Positions 12,712 through 21,025 of a DNA stretch of 23,419 bases are shown here, one piece after another. Position 1 is the stretch's first letter. Each line of letters opens with the position of its first letter. A program made the translations under genes and the position numbers. The notes under the pieces were generated by a model that saw only the letters and a list, made by a program, of their open reading frames with translations, was not told the DNA's origin and searched no databases. Source of the DNA: OFTM291 sp041741375 (lineage in GTDB: Bacteria; Gemmatimonadota; Gemmatimonadetes; Gemmatimonadales; GWC2-71-9); NCBI GenBank assembly GCA_041741375.1, contig JBGSKF010000054.1, forward strand, positions 1 to 23,419, given 5' to 3'.

Positions 12712-13812
12712 ATTCTGCAGAATCGGCAGCGACCCGCCGCGGCTCCGCGCCAGCTGCGCCACCGCTTTCGCCATCTCGGTGAGCACCACCGCCGCGGGAC
12801 TCTCCGGCAATTCCACCACGACCGGGCTCCCCCGGTCCGCCGCCTCCGCGATGCCCGGCTGCAGCGGAACCCGACCCAGCAGCGGAACCCCCACCTCCTC
12901 CGCCAGCCGCTCCCCACCTCCGGTCGCAAAAATGTGCCACACCTTGCCGGTGTCGGGATCGGTGAAACCGCTCATGTTCTCGATCACGCCCAGCACCGGC
13001 ACGTTGACCCGCTCGAACATCCGGGCGCCCTTGAGCGCGTCACCCACGGCCACCTCCTGCGGCGTGGTCACGATCACGGCGCCATGCACCTGGATGGTCT
13101 GCACCAGCGACAGTTGCGCGTCGCCGGTTCCGGGGGGCATGTCCACCAGGAGGAAATCGAGGGTGCCCCAGTTCACATCGTGAAGAAACTGGTGGATCAC
13201 CTTCATGATGATCGGCCCCCGCCAGATCGCCGGGGCATCGCGATCCACCAGGAATCCGATCGACATGAGCCGGACCCCGTGGGCTTCGAGGGGCTGGATC
13301 TTCTGATCCACGATCCGGGGGCGCTCGTCGATCCCGAACATCCGGGGGATGTTGGGGCCGTAGATGTCGGCATCCATGACGCCGACGGAGTAGCCGGCCC
13401 GGACGAGCGCCACGGCAAGGTTGACGGTGACGGTGGACTTTCCCACTCCCCCCTTGCCGGAGGAGATCGCCACCACGCGGCCGAGTCCCGGGATCGTCAT
13501 GGGAGTCGGAGCCGGCACGCCGGTGGCGGCGGAGGCCGGGGCACCGGGGGCAGCATGAGTCGTTCTTGGAGAGCCTCCGGGATCGACCACCTGGATCTTG
13601 ACCTCGGTGACGCCGTCGATCGCCTGCAGTGCCTTGCGGGTGTCCCGCACCAGGGTGGCGGGATCCTCGCGCGAGAGGAGAAAGGTGAAGGCCACGCGGC
13701 CCTGGTCGACGACCAGGTCGCGGATCATCCCCGCGGAAAGAACGTCATTGTCGAGCCGGGGATTGATGAGATGGGTAAGCGCGGCGGACACGCGCGCGTC
13801 GAGATCGGTCAC
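12709..13812 (-). CDS. mrp: Mrp/ApbC-family iron-sulfur carrier ATPase
   Basis: A 367-aa protein. An N-terminal MIP18-type (DUF59) domain (1-78, LINPRLDNDV...VTEVKIQVV) and an Ala/Pro linker precede the P-loop ATPase with the deviant Walker A GKGGVGKST (119-127), MDADIYGPNIPRMFG (146-160) and VDMPPGTGD (223-231). The family binds and transfers Fe-S clusters to apoproteins in the cytoplasm. The usual CxxC after ENMS is replaced by DPDT (ENMSGFTDPDTGK), so the cluster-bridging cysteines are missing, as in some other lineages. GTG at 13812 has AGGA upstream; a second GTG 21 bases earlier is possible. It follows a NifU-like scaffold gene by 32 bases. Its stop codon lies in a heptamer array. Confidence 0.9.
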   Translation of the reverse strand: MTDLDARVSAALTHLINPRLDNDVLSAGMIRDLVVDQGRVAFTFLLSREDPATLVRDTRKALQAIDGVTEVKIQVVDPGGSPRTTHAAPGAPASAATGVPAPTPMTIPGLGRVVAISSGKGGVGKSTVTVNLAVALVRAGYSVGVMDADIYGPNIPRMFGIDERPRIVDQKIQPLEAHGVRLMSIGFLVDRDAPAIWRGPIIMKVIHQFLHDVNWGTLDFLLVDMPPGTGDAQLSLVQTIQVHGAVIVTTPQEVAVGDALKGARMFERVNVPVLGVIENMSGFTDPDTGKVWHIFATGGGERLAEEVGVPLLGRVPLQPGIAEAADRGSPVVVELPESPAAVVLTEMAKAVAQLARSRGGSLPILQN

Positions 13813-13844
13813 GGGAGATCCTGCGTCGGAGACACGAATAGGCT

Positions 13845-14087
13845 TCAGATGGCGTCGATCCGGCGGACCTCGGGAACGGTCTGCCGGAGCCGTACCTCGA
13901 TCCCCTGCCGGAGGGTGACGGTCGAGGCGGCGCACCCATGGCAGGCCCCCCCCATCCGCAGGGTGAGCACCCCCTCTCCCTCGTCGAAATCGATCACTTC
14001 CACATGGCCGCTGTGCGAGGCGATGTAGGGCCGGAGGGCGTCGAGGCTCTGCTCGATGCGGTCGAGAACGTCGGTCGTCGCTGCCAT
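13845..14087 (-). CDS. NifU-like C-terminal-domain Fe-S scaffold protein
   Basis: An 80-aa protein that consists only of the NifU C-terminal (Nfu) domain. ALRPYIASHSGHVEVIDFD and VLTLRMGGACHGCAAS are typical, with the cluster-binding CxxC at C49 and C52. Two such chains can hold a [4Fe-4S] cluster between them. It lies between nrnA (32 bases upstream) and the Mrp gene (32 bases downstream), which gives an Fe-S assembly/transfer pair. The A-type carrier-like N-terminal domain of NfuA is absent. The ATG at 14087 has no clear Shine-Dalgarno sequence. Confidence 0.9.
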   Translation of the reverse strand: MAATTDVLDRIEQSLDALRPYIASHSGHVEVIDFDEGEGVLTLRMGGACHGCAASTVTLRQGIEVRLRQTVPEVRRIDAI

Positions 14088-14119
14088 GGCCGCAATATGG
14101 GACGGGCGTCCGGCCGGGG

Positions 14120-15142
14120 TCAACGCCGCTCCCCGTTGGCGAGCCACTCCCGGGCCGCCCCCAGCACCGTCTCCTGCACCTCGGCCAGGGATCCTTCCAG
14201 CGCCACCCCCGCCGCCTTCACATGCCCGCCCCCTCCGAAGGGCTTGGCAAAGGCCGCCACATCCACGGTCCCGACCGAGCGGAAGGACACCTTGATCCTC
14301 CCCTGCGACATCTCCCGGAAGAGCACCGCCATCCGGGTCCCGCTGATGGAACGGGGATACTCCACGACACCCTCCAGGTCGTCGGCGCCCACCTGATGGC
14401 GCTCCATCGCCCCGGGTGGTACCGTCACCCACGACAGTCCGATCTCAGGCTCGACCACCAGGGTCTCCAAGGTCTCCGCAAGCAGGCGGTGGCGGCCCTC
14501 GGTCGTGTTGGCGTACACATCGAGATAGATCCCCTCGGGATCCACCCCCGCCTCCAGCAGGTCGGCGGTGATGCGCAGCGTCCGGGGCGACGTGTTGCTG
14601 AACCGGAAGCCCCCGGTGTCGGTCAGGATCGCCACGTACAACGCACGCGCAGCCGCGGTGGTCACGGCCCATCCGTTGGCCCGGGCAATTTCGTAGACCA
14701 GCTCACCGGTGGCGGCGGCGGACGCATCCACGTAGCGCGTACCCGGCGGCAAGGTCCCCGGGCTCGTGTGGTGGTCGATGCAGGCCACCGGAATCGTCCC
14801 GCTGGCCACCGTCTCCTGCAGGTGACCGAGCCGTCCCAGATCGGCGATGTCGACCACGATGAGAAAGTCCGTCTTGCGGAGCACCCGGACCGCCTCCCGG
14901 CTCCGGTCCACTCCCGGCAGGCCCTCGAACAGGAAGTGGAAACGGGCGCTCGTCGGGCTGGGATTGGCCACCACCGCCTCGATGCCGAGACCCTGGAGGA
15001 GGTGGACCAGTCCGACCTCGCTGCCCAGGCCGTCTCCATCGGCGTTCACATGGGTGGTCAGGGCCACCCGCATGCCCGGAGCCAGGGCGCGGGCGAGTTC
15101 GGCGGCCGAGGCGCGTTTCGCATCGGTGAGGGTGATGGTCAT
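14120..15142 (-). CDS. nrnA: DHH-family NanoRNase/pAp phosphatase
   Basis: A 340-aa protein with the DHH-DHHA1 layout of NrnA. Motifs: HVNADGDGLGSE (31-42), VVDIAD (96-101), CIDHHTSPG (121-129, the DHH signature), ILTDTGGFRFSNTS (172-185), and the C-terminal substrate-binding GGGGHVKAAG (303-312). The enzyme uses two Mn ions to degrade 2-5-nt RNAs and to dephosphorylate 3'-phosphoadenosine 5'-phosphate, in the cytoplasm. It lies 42 bases after guaB and 32 before the Nfu gene on one strand. No Shine-Dalgarno sequence is seen before the ATG. Confidence 0.9.
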   Translation of the reverse strand: MTITLTDAKRASAAELARALAPGMRVALTTHVNADGDGLGSEVGLVHLLQGLGIEAVVANPSPTSARFHFLFEGLPGVDRSREAVRVLRKTDFLIVVDIADLGRLGHLQETVASGTIPVACIDHHTSPGTLPPGTRYVDASAAATGELVYEIARANGWAVTTAAARALYVAILTDTGGFRFSNTSPRTLRITADLLEAGVDPEGIYLDVYANTTEGRHRLLAETLETLVVEPEIGLSWVTVPPGAMERHQVGADDLEGVVEYPRSISGTRMAVLFREMSQGRIKVSFRSVGTVDVAAFAKPFGGGGHVKAAGVALEGSLAEVQETVLGAAREWLANGERR

Positions 15143-15184
15143 GCGGGTGACGGGCGGTGAGGGTGGCGCGTGTCGCGAGGCGAA

Positions 15185-16642
15185 TCAGGCACTGTAGTTC
15201 GGCGCTTCCCGGGTGATGGTGACGTCGTGCGGGTGCGACTCGCGCAGCCCCGCGCTGGTGATCCGCAGAAATTCCACGTCCCGCGAGAGGGAGGGGATGT
15301 CGGCAACCCCGCAGTACCCCATTCCGCTCCGGAGTCCCCCCACCATCTGGAAGAGCACGTCGCCCACCGGGCCCCGGTACGGCACCCGTCCCTCGATCCC
15401 CTCGGGCACCATCTTCGCGGCCGTGAGTTCCCCCTCCTGGAAGTACCGGTCGGCCGAGCCGTCCTGCATGGCCGAGAGACTCCCCATCCCCCGGATCATC
15501 TTGAACCGGCGCCCTTCGGCGAGGATCGACTCCCCGGGGCTCTCCTCCGTGCCGGCCAGCATCGACCCCATCATCACCGACGAGGCCCCCGCCGCGAGCG
15601 CCTTCACCACGTCCCCCGAGTACTTGATGCCCCCATCCGCGATCACCGGAACCTCCCCCGCCCCACGGACCGAATCCTCGATCGCGGTGATCTGCGGCAC
15701 CCCGATGCCGGTCACCACCCGGGTGGTGCAGATGCTCCCCGGACCGATCCCGACCTTGACCGCATCCACCCCGCGCCGCACCAGCTCGCGGGCTCCCTCC
15801 TCCGTGGCCACGTTCCCCCCCACGAGTTGCACCTCGGGAAAGGCGGACCGGAGGGCGTCGAGGGCTTGGAGCACCCCGGCGCTGTGGCCATGCGCCGAGT
15901 CGACCACCAGCGCGTCCACTCCGGCATCCACCAGGGCGCGGGCCCGCGCGAGGGTGTCCTCGGCGGTTCCGAGCGCGCCGGCCACCCGCAGGCGGCCGTG
16001 CTGATCCTTGTTGGCGTGGGGAAACTGCTGGCGCTTGAAGATGTCCTTCACCGTGATGAGACCCTGCAGCACTCCGGCGGCATCCACGACGGGCAACTTC
16101 TCGATCCGGTGACGGGCCAGGATCCGCTCCGCCTCGTCCAGTGTGGTGCCCACCGGAGCGGTGACGAGATTCTCCTTCGTCATCGCGTCGCGGATCGGCT
16201 GGTCCAGGTCCCGCTCGAACTGGAGATCCCGGTTCGTGATGATCCCGATCAGACGGCCGTGCGCATCGACGATCGGCACCCCCGAGATCCGGAATCGCCT
16301 CATCAGCGCCGAGGCCTCCCGGAGCGGACGATCGGGGCCGAGCGTGATCGGGTTCATGATCATCCCGCTCTCGCTGCGCTTGACCCGGTCCACCTCCGCC
16401 GCCTGGCGATCGATGGGCATGTTCTTGTGGAGCACCCCGATCCCGCCGGTTCGCGCCATGGCGATCGCCATGTCCGCCTCCGTCACGGTGTCCATGGCCG
16501 CGGAGATGAGGGGAATGTTCAGCGGGATACCCCGGGTGAACCGGGTGCGGGTGTCGACGTCTCGGGGGTGGACATGACTCTCGCGGGGAACGAGGAGCAC
16601 GTCATCGAAGGTGAGACCGACACCGGGTCGGAGGCTTGCCAT
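15185..16642 (-). CDS. guaB: IMP dehydrogenase
   Basis: A 485-aa protein, full length for the family. LTFDDVLLVP (10-19) opens the barrel; two CBS domains occupy about 97-205 (ISGVPIVDAHGRLIGIITNRDL, in pieces ISGVPIVDAHG, RLIGIITNRDL; IEKLPVVDAAGVLQGLITVKD, in pieces IEKLPVVDAAG, VLQGLITVKD). The catalytic loop GPGSICTTR holds the nucleophile C305, and the mobile flap carries YRG (422-424). It converts IMP to XMP with NAD, the committed step of GMP synthesis; the CBS pair usually mediates nucleotide feedback. It lies 42 bases past the small helical gene. There is no clear Shine-Dalgarno sequence. Confidence 0.97.
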   Translation of the reverse strand: MASLRPGVGLTFDDVLLVPRESHVHPRDVDTRTRFTRGIPLNIPLISAAMDTVTEADMAIAMARTGGIGVLHKNMPIDRQAAEVDRVKRSESGMIMNPITLGPDRPLREASALMRRFRISGVPIVDAHGRLIGIITNRDLQFERDLDQPIRDAMTKENLVTAPVGTTLDEAERILARHRIEKLPVVDAAGVLQGLITVKDIFKRQQFPHANKDQHGRLRVAGALGTAEDTLARARALVDAGVDALVVDSAHGHSAGVLQALDALRSAFPEVQLVGGNVATEEGARELVRRGVDAVKVGIGPGSICTTRVVTGIGVPQITAIEDSVRGAGEVPVIADGGIKYSGDVVKALAAGASSVMMGSMLAGTEESPGESILAEGRRFKMIRGMGSLSAMQDGSADRYFQEGELTAAKMVPEGIEGRVPYRGPVGDVLFQMVGGLRSGMGYCGVADIPSLSRDVEFLRITSAGLRESHPHDVTITREAPNYSA

Positions 16643-16684
16643 GGAGAAACGTATCGGCGCGTCAGCGGTTCGACAAGCGGCGGC

Positions 16685-17053
16685 TCACGAGGTCGAGGAG
16701 TCCGCGGCGGGAGACGGTCGCGGCGGGGCCACGGCCGGGGGCGCCGGAGGAGGCACCCGGGTGGCGGCCTCCGCCTCGTCGATCACGGTGCGCGCGGCGG
16801 CGGCGACTCCCTTCATCACCCGGCCCGCGCTCTCCACGAGGCCCATCGTTCCGCTGATGGCCTGGATCGGGAGCCGGCCCGCCCGCATGGTGTCCTCCAC
16901 CGACTCGGTGATCCGGGCAAAGATGTTGGTCGGCCGGGTGCGCTCGGCGTACCGGCTCTCCAGGAAGTCCACATAATCCAGCACCTGATACCCGCGCTCG
17001 TCGCTCAGGGTATCGAGCCGCCGCAAAATCCTCTGCTTCAGCAATTCGTTCAT
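16685..17053 (-). CDS. Small helical protein with Pro/Ala-rich tail
   Basis: A 122-aa protein of unknown function. The first part, MNELLKQRILRRLDTLSDER then GYQVLDYVDFLESRYAER, is an amphipathic helical stretch that resembles short DUF2281-like segments. A weakly amphipathic region follows (about 45-95, SGTMGLVESAGRVMKGVAAA), then a Pro/Ala/Ser tail (98-122) that is likely disordered. No catalytic motif or signal peptide. The ATG at 17053 has GGAGG four bases upstream. It lies 9 bases past the SH3 gene and 42 before guaB. Confidence 0.75.
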   Translation of the reverse strand: MNELLKQRILRRLDTLSDERGYQVLDYVDFLESRYAERTRPTNIFARITESVEDTMRAGRLPIQAISGTMGLVESAGRVMKGVAAAARTVIDEAEAATRVPPPAPPAVAPPRPSPAADSSTS

Positions 17054-17062
17054 GGTCCCTCC

Positions 17063-18091
17063 TCACCGGATCCGGACAAGCTCCACGACCGGATTCGGAA
17101 GATAGCGGCTCCGGCCCGACCGGATCACCGCCTCGACCGCAATCTCGGTGAGCGGAGCCATTTCCCGGAAGCGGGACACCAGGGCGGGAGGGACCATCAC
17201 GTAGACGAATCCGACCTCCGGGAGGGGGCCCCGGGTGAGCAGATACGGCTGCCCCTCGGGCATCTCGCGCCGAAGGGCATCGGCGGTCTGGAAGGCGAGG
17301 AACTGGAGACGCCATTGCACCGTCTGCCCCACGAACCGCTCCGGATTGGCCCGGAGTTCGGCCAGCACCGGCCCCTCCGCGGGTCCGGTCTCGATCAGGT
17401 CCTCCCGGCGGACCCACCCCTCGAGACGCACCCGCACCCAGTCTCCCGCATGCTCCTCCGTCGTGGCTCCGATTTCCGAGAGCACCGATGCGGCCTGTTC
17501 CCCCCCCTGGCTCAGCCGGAGCCGGGTCCCGGGTGCCAGGGTGACGCGGTTTCCACGTCCGGGCGGTGCAGGTGCGCTTGAATCGGCCTGTGCCGAGACG
17601 GCAGTGTCCGGCCGCGAGGGTGACGGTGGGGGCGCCGGGGCCGGAGGGAGAGCCGAGGCGGAGATCCACACATCCCGCCGCACCCGGGTCCACCCCCCCT
17701 GGACTGCCACCCGTGAGAAGAGGGCGCCCTGGACCGCCCGGGCAAGAACCGGCCCGTTCGGCGTCCGCCGGATGTTCTCCCCCGTTGCCGGGGTCACCAT
17801 GAGATCGAACCCGTCGCGATTGGTGGGGGCCAGTGAGCTTGAGAAGATCCAGGCATCGATCCGGACCTGACGGAAATTGCCCTGTGCGGTTTCGGGGGTG
17901 ACCCGGATACCGGCGGGGAAAGTGCCCAGGACCGTTCCACCGGGGGCGGCATCACGCAGGAAAGGGGTGTCGGCCCGGAGTGTCACGGCCTGGCCGGCCA
18001 GGGAGCCGGACGGGGCGAGTGCCAGACCGAGCGCACAGATCCAGGCTGGTAGCGCCCGGAGGCAGGGACTAGATTGCGGCGCACACCTCAC
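17063..18091 (-). CDS. Secreted triple SH3-like repeat protein
   Basis: A 342-aa protein with a signal peptide (to about residue 34, SLAGQ). Three bacterial SH3-like modules end in similar motifs: FRQVRIDAWIFSSSL (73-87), WTRVRRDVWISASAL (134-148) and WVRVRLEGWVRREDL (218-232), joined by a Pro/Ala linker (150-180). The C-terminal 100 residues are different (PERFVGQTVQWRLQFLAFQ) and unrecognised. Such modules often bind peptidoglycan or peptides in the periplasm. The GTG start at 18091 sits about where transcription from TTGACA-N17-TACTAT would begin, so the mRNA may be leaderless. It is the first gene of the operon with guaB, nrnA, nfu and mrp. Confidence 0.8.
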   Translation of the reverse strand: MRCAPQSSPCLRALPAWICALGLALAPSGSLAGQAVTLRADTPFLRDAAPGGTVLGTFPAGIRVTPETAQGNFRQVRIDAWIFSSSLAPTNRDGFDLMVTPATGENIRRTPNGPVLARAVQGALFSRVAVQGGWTRVRRDVWISASALPPAPAPPPSPSRPDTAVSAQADSSAPAPPGRGNRVTLAPGTRLRLSQGGEQAASVLSEIGATTEEHAGDWVRVRLEGWVRREDLIETGPAEGPVLAELRANPERFVGQTVQWRLQFLAFQTADALRREMPEGQPYLLTRGPLPEVGFVYVMVPPALVSRFREMAPLTEIAVEAVIRSGRSRYLPNPVVELVRIR

Positions 18092-18099
18092 GATCCGGC

Positions 18100-18128
18100 A
18101 TAGTAGACATCACGGAGAGCCATGTCAA
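18100..18128 (-). promoter_or_regulatory. Strong sigma-70-type promoter for the 18091-12709 operon
   Basis: Minus strand: TTGACA (18123-18128), 17-base spacer, TACTAT (18100-18105), expected start near 18093, two bases before the GTG. The -35 box lies in the first two codons of the divergent gpmI, and the gpmI Shine-Dalgarno site is in the spacer. Confidence 0.65.
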
Positions 18129-19678
18129 ACCCGTCACCCCGTCACCCCGTCGTCCTCCTCGTCCTCGATGGCTGGGGGTACCGGGAAGAGAGGGACGGGA
18201 ACGCCATCGAACTGGCGGACACCCCGGTGTGGCACCGGCTCTGGTCGGGTGACACCCCCCGCACCCTGCTCGAAGCGAGCGGGCTCCGGGTCGGGCTCCC
18301 GGAGTGCCAGATGGGCAACAGCGAGGTCGGGCATCTGAACCTCGGCGCGGGACGAGTGGTGAGGCAGGACCTGGTCCGGATCGACCAGGCCATCGACCAG
18401 GGTGACTTCGCCCACAACGAGGTGCTGCGGGATCTCGCCGCCCATTGCCGGTCCACCGGGGGCACCCTGCACCTGATCTCCCTTCTGGGTGCGGGAGGTG
18501 TCCACGCCATCGACCGCCATCTCCTCGCCACTGTTGCGGTCGCGGTGAAGGAGGAGGTACCCCGGATCGCAATCCAGGGGATGCTCGACGGGCGCGACTC
18601 TCCGCCCACCTCCGCCGCCGCCGTGGTGGATACCCTGCGGCGCGATCTCGAGCGGATCGCCGGGCCCCGGGCCGTCATCGCCTCCCTCGGCGGCCGCTAC
18701 TTCGCCATGGACCGGGACCATCGCTGGGACCGGACCCGGAAGGCGTGGGATGCCCTGGTGCATGGACGGGGAGTTCCCGCCACCGCCCCGGTCGCGGCCA
18801 TTCATGACGCCTACGCGCGCGGCGAGACCGACGAGTTCATTCCACCCATCGTGCTGACCGACACCGCCGGATCCCCCCGCGCTCCGATCCGCCCGGGCGA
18901 TGCCGTCTTCTGTGTGAATTACCGAAGCGACCGGATGCGGCAGATCGTCTCCGCCCTGGCCGTGGACGGGTTCGACGGGTTCCCGGTCCCCGATCGCCCA
19001 GCGGTGCCGCTCGGGACCATGACCCAGTACGACCGGACCTTCCCCTTCCCCGTCGCCTTTCCCCCGGTCACCCTCACCCGGATCCTCGCCGAGGTCCTCG
19101 CCGACCGGGGCCGGACCCAGTTCCGCACCGCGGAAACCGAGAAGTACCCGCATGTCACCTACTTCTTCAACGGGGGGGTGGAGACTCCCTTCCCGAACGA
19201 GGAGCGGGAGCTCATTCCCTCGCAGAAGGTGGCCACCTACGACCTCGCTCCGGAGATGAGCGCGGCCGGGATCACCGACGCGCTCTGCCGGGCGCTGCAG
19301 AAGGGAGACCACGACTTCTTCCTCTGCAACCTCGCCAACGCCGACATGGTCGGTCACACCGGCGTCCTTCCCGCGGTGATCCGGGCCGTCGAGACCGTGG
19401 ACGCCTGCCTTCAGCGAATCGTCGGTGCAACCGAACGGGCCGGCGCGCGTCTCCTGATCACGGCAGACCACGGGAACTGCGAAACCATGATCGACCCCGA
19501 CACCGGCGGGATCCACACCGCCCACACTTCCAATCCGGTGCCGTTCCTCGCGCGGGGAACCCCGTTCGGCCCTCTGCGGTCGGGCGGAGCCCTCGCGGAC
19601 GTGGCACCCACCGTGCTTCACCTCCTCGGCCTCGACCCGCCGACGGAGATGACCGGCCGTTCCCTGGATCGTCCATGA
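18122..19678 (+). CDS. gpmI: 2,3-bisphosphoglycerate-independent phosphoglycerate mutase
   Basis: A 518-aa protein, full length. VVLLVLDGWGYREERDGNAI (10-29) carries D16, and QMGNSEVGHLNLGAGRVV (63-80) holds the phosphorylated catalytic S67. FCVNYRSDRMRQI is the phosphatase-side metal/substrate motif, and TADHGNCETMIDPDTGGIHTAHTSNPVP (in pieces TADHGNCETMI, DPDTGGIHTAHTSNPVP) holds the C-terminal metal ligands. It interconverts 3- and 2-phosphoglycerate in glycolysis using two Mn ions. GGAG lies four bases before the ATG. Only 30 bases separate its start from that of the divergent SH3 gene. It overlaps the beta-barrel gene by 4 bases. Confidence 0.97.
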   Translation: MSNPSPRHPVVLLVLDGWGYREERDGNAIELADTPVWHRLWSGDTPRTLLEASGLRVGLPECQMGNSEVGHLNLGAGRVVRQDLVRIDQAIDQGDFAHNEVLRDLAAHCRSTGGTLHLISLLGAGGVHAIDRHLLATVAVAVKEEVPRIAIQGMLDGRDSPPTSAAAVVDTLRRDLERIAGPRAVIASLGGRYFAMDRDHRWDRTRKAWDALVHGRGVPATAPVAAIHDAYARGETDEFIPPIVLTDTAGSPRAPIRPGDAVFCVNYRSDRMRQIVSALAVDGFDGFPVPDRPAVPLGTMTQYDRTFPFPVAFPPVTLTRILAEVLADRGRTQFRTAETEKYPHVTYFFNGGVETPFPNEERELIPSQKVATYDLAPEMSAAGITDALCRALQKGDHDFFLCNLANADMVGHTGVLPAVIRAVETVDACLQRIVGATERAGARLLITADHGNCETMIDPDTGGIHTAHTSNPVPFLARGTPFGPLRSGGALADVAPTVLHLLGLDPPTEMTGRSLDRP

Positions 19679-20409
19679 CCCAATTGGCTCCCCGTGTTCA
19701 CCCGCTGGTGATCGTCCTCGCCCTCGCCGGTTCCGTGACCCCGCTGGGGGCCCAGGTGGGACACGCCCCGGATCGGTCTCCCTATCGGGATCTGACCCGC
19801 ACCCAGTTCGTGACCCTGATCGGCAGCTCGTTCGGCGGAGGCGGAGGCCGCATCGGGACCGCCCCCCACGATGGCACCCTGCTCGGCGGGCGGCTGGAGT
19901 TTCTGGCCAATCGCACACTGGGAATCCAGTTCGGCTTTTCCACCGGAACCCTGGAACGGATGATTGTCAACCCGGAAGGCCCGGTGAACAACCGGGTATC
20001 GGGCCCCGTGGACCAGACCCTCACCATGGTCGAATTCGGGGTTCAGCTCAACGTGACCGGCGGGAAGACCTGGCACAACATCGCCCCCTTCGTCGGCGCG
20101 GGGATCGGCCTCGCCTTCTCCGGCAACACACCCGAGGATACCAGCGAATTCGACTTCGGCAACAAGTTCTTCTTCAAACCGAACATCGGAGCCCGGATCT
20201 TTCTCTCCCGCAGCGTGGTCCTGCGCCTGGAGGCCGCCAGCGTGTTCTGGAAGGTGACCCACCCCAACCAGTTTGCCCTCGACCCTCCCGGTAATCCGGG
20301 AACTCCCGTCAACTCCAACGCCGTCTTCCCGGGTGGCAACCTCAGGGAGTGGATCGCCAACGGGGTGCTGACCGTCGGCCTCGGAACCGCGTTCTCGTTC
20401 CCCTTCTGA
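19675..20409 (+). CDS. Outer-membrane beta-barrel protein
   Basis: A 244-aa protein with a signal peptide (LVIVLALAGSVTPLGAQ). Alternating-residue strands then follow: GRLEFLANRTLGIQFGFSTG, LTMVEFGVQLNVTG, IAPFVGAGIGLAFSG, FFFKPNIGARIFLSRSVVLR (20 residues) and a last strand, LTVGLGTAFSFPF, ending in the terminal phenylalanine expected for BamA-inserted proteins. A small OmpA-like/porin-like barrel is the natural reading; its ligand is unknown. The start overlaps gpmI as ATGA, and the mobA GTG follows by two bases. Sitting between glycolytic and molybdopterin genes, it gives no functional hint. Confidence 0.8.
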   Translation: MTQLAPRVHPLVIVLALAGSVTPLGAQVGHAPDRSPYRDLTRTQFVTLIGSSFGGGGGRIGTAPHDGTLLGGRLEFLANRTLGIQFGFSTGTLERMIVNPEGPVNNRVSGPVDQTLTMVEFGVQLNVTGGKTWHNIAPFVGAGIGLAFSGNTPEDTSEFDFGNKFFFKPNIGARIFLSRSVVLRLEAASVFWKVTHPNQFALDPPGNPGTPVNSNAVFPGGNLREWIANGVLTVGLGTAFSFPF

Positions 20410-20411
20410 CG

Positions 20412-21023
20412 GTGCCCCCCGGCTCCCCTCCGATCGCCGGAGCCATCCTCTGCGGAGGAGCCGCGCTCCGGTTCGGCGGGGAACCGAAGGGACTTGCCCT
20501 GGTGGGGGGTCGGCGCATCCTCGACCGTCTCATCGTCTCCTTCGAAGCCGCCTTCGGGAGGGAACCGGTTCTCATCAGCAGCGTGGCCGGGGCAGAGGAG
20601 TGGTGTCCCGGCCTGCGGGTGATCCCCGATCTTCTGCCGGGGACCGGAGTGCTGGGGGGACTGCTCACCGCGGTCGACGGAGCCCCGGCACCTGTGGTGG
20701 TGGTCGCGTGGGACATGCCCTTCGTCCCCCCGGGCCTGCTGAGGGACCTGGCGGACCTCCTCTGCTCCTCGGGGACCGACCTCTCCCTGCCCGAGAGTCC
20801 TGGCCCCCGAGGCGTCGAGCCCCTCTGCGCGGCGTACGGCCCGGGATGTGCCCACCCGATCCGCCAGGCGATCATGGCCGGGAGGCGGGAAGCGGTGTCG
20901 TTCCACGATGCGGTGCGGGTCTCCCGGCTCCCCGAGGTCTCCGTCCGTCGTCACGGGCCGCCGGAACGACTATTCTTCAACGTCAACACCCTCACCGACC
21001 TGAACCAGGCCGAGGAGCACTGA
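20412..21023 (+). CDS. mobA: Molybdenum cofactor guanylyltransferase
   Basis: A 203-aa protein. The nucleotidyltransferase signature LCGGAALRFGGEPKGLAL (13-30) has the GG, R and K of the family LxGGxxxRxGxxK, and AWDMPFVPPGLL (99-110) supplies the metal-binding aspartate. A late FFNVNTLTDL matches the usual MobA NINTPEDL end. It transfers GMP from GTP to Mo-molybdopterin to make the guanine dinucleotide cofactor. The GTG at 20412 starts two bases after the barrel gene's stop; no strong Shine-Dalgarno site is seen, and longer starts run into that gene. mobB follows after two bases. Confidence 0.92.
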   Translation: MPPGSPPIAGAILCGGAALRFGGEPKGLALVGGRRILDRLIVSFEAAFGREPVLISSVAGAEEWCPGLRVIPDLLPGTGVLGGLLTAVDGAPAPVVVVAWDMPFVPPGLLRDLADLLCSSGTDLSLPESPGPRGVEPLCAAYGPGCAHPIRQAIMAGRREAVSFHDAVRVSRLPEVSVRRHGPPERLFFNVNTLTDLNQAEEH

Positions 21024-21025
21024 TC

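Noticed and set aside
15170..17581. 803-codon open frame on the plus strand
   Set aside because: Antisense to guaB and its upstream genes; rich in Arg, His, Pro and Gly with no motif, as expected opposite a high-GC gene.
18134..19918. 594-codon open frame on the minus strand
   Set aside because: Complement of gpmI, whose catalytic motifs are intact.
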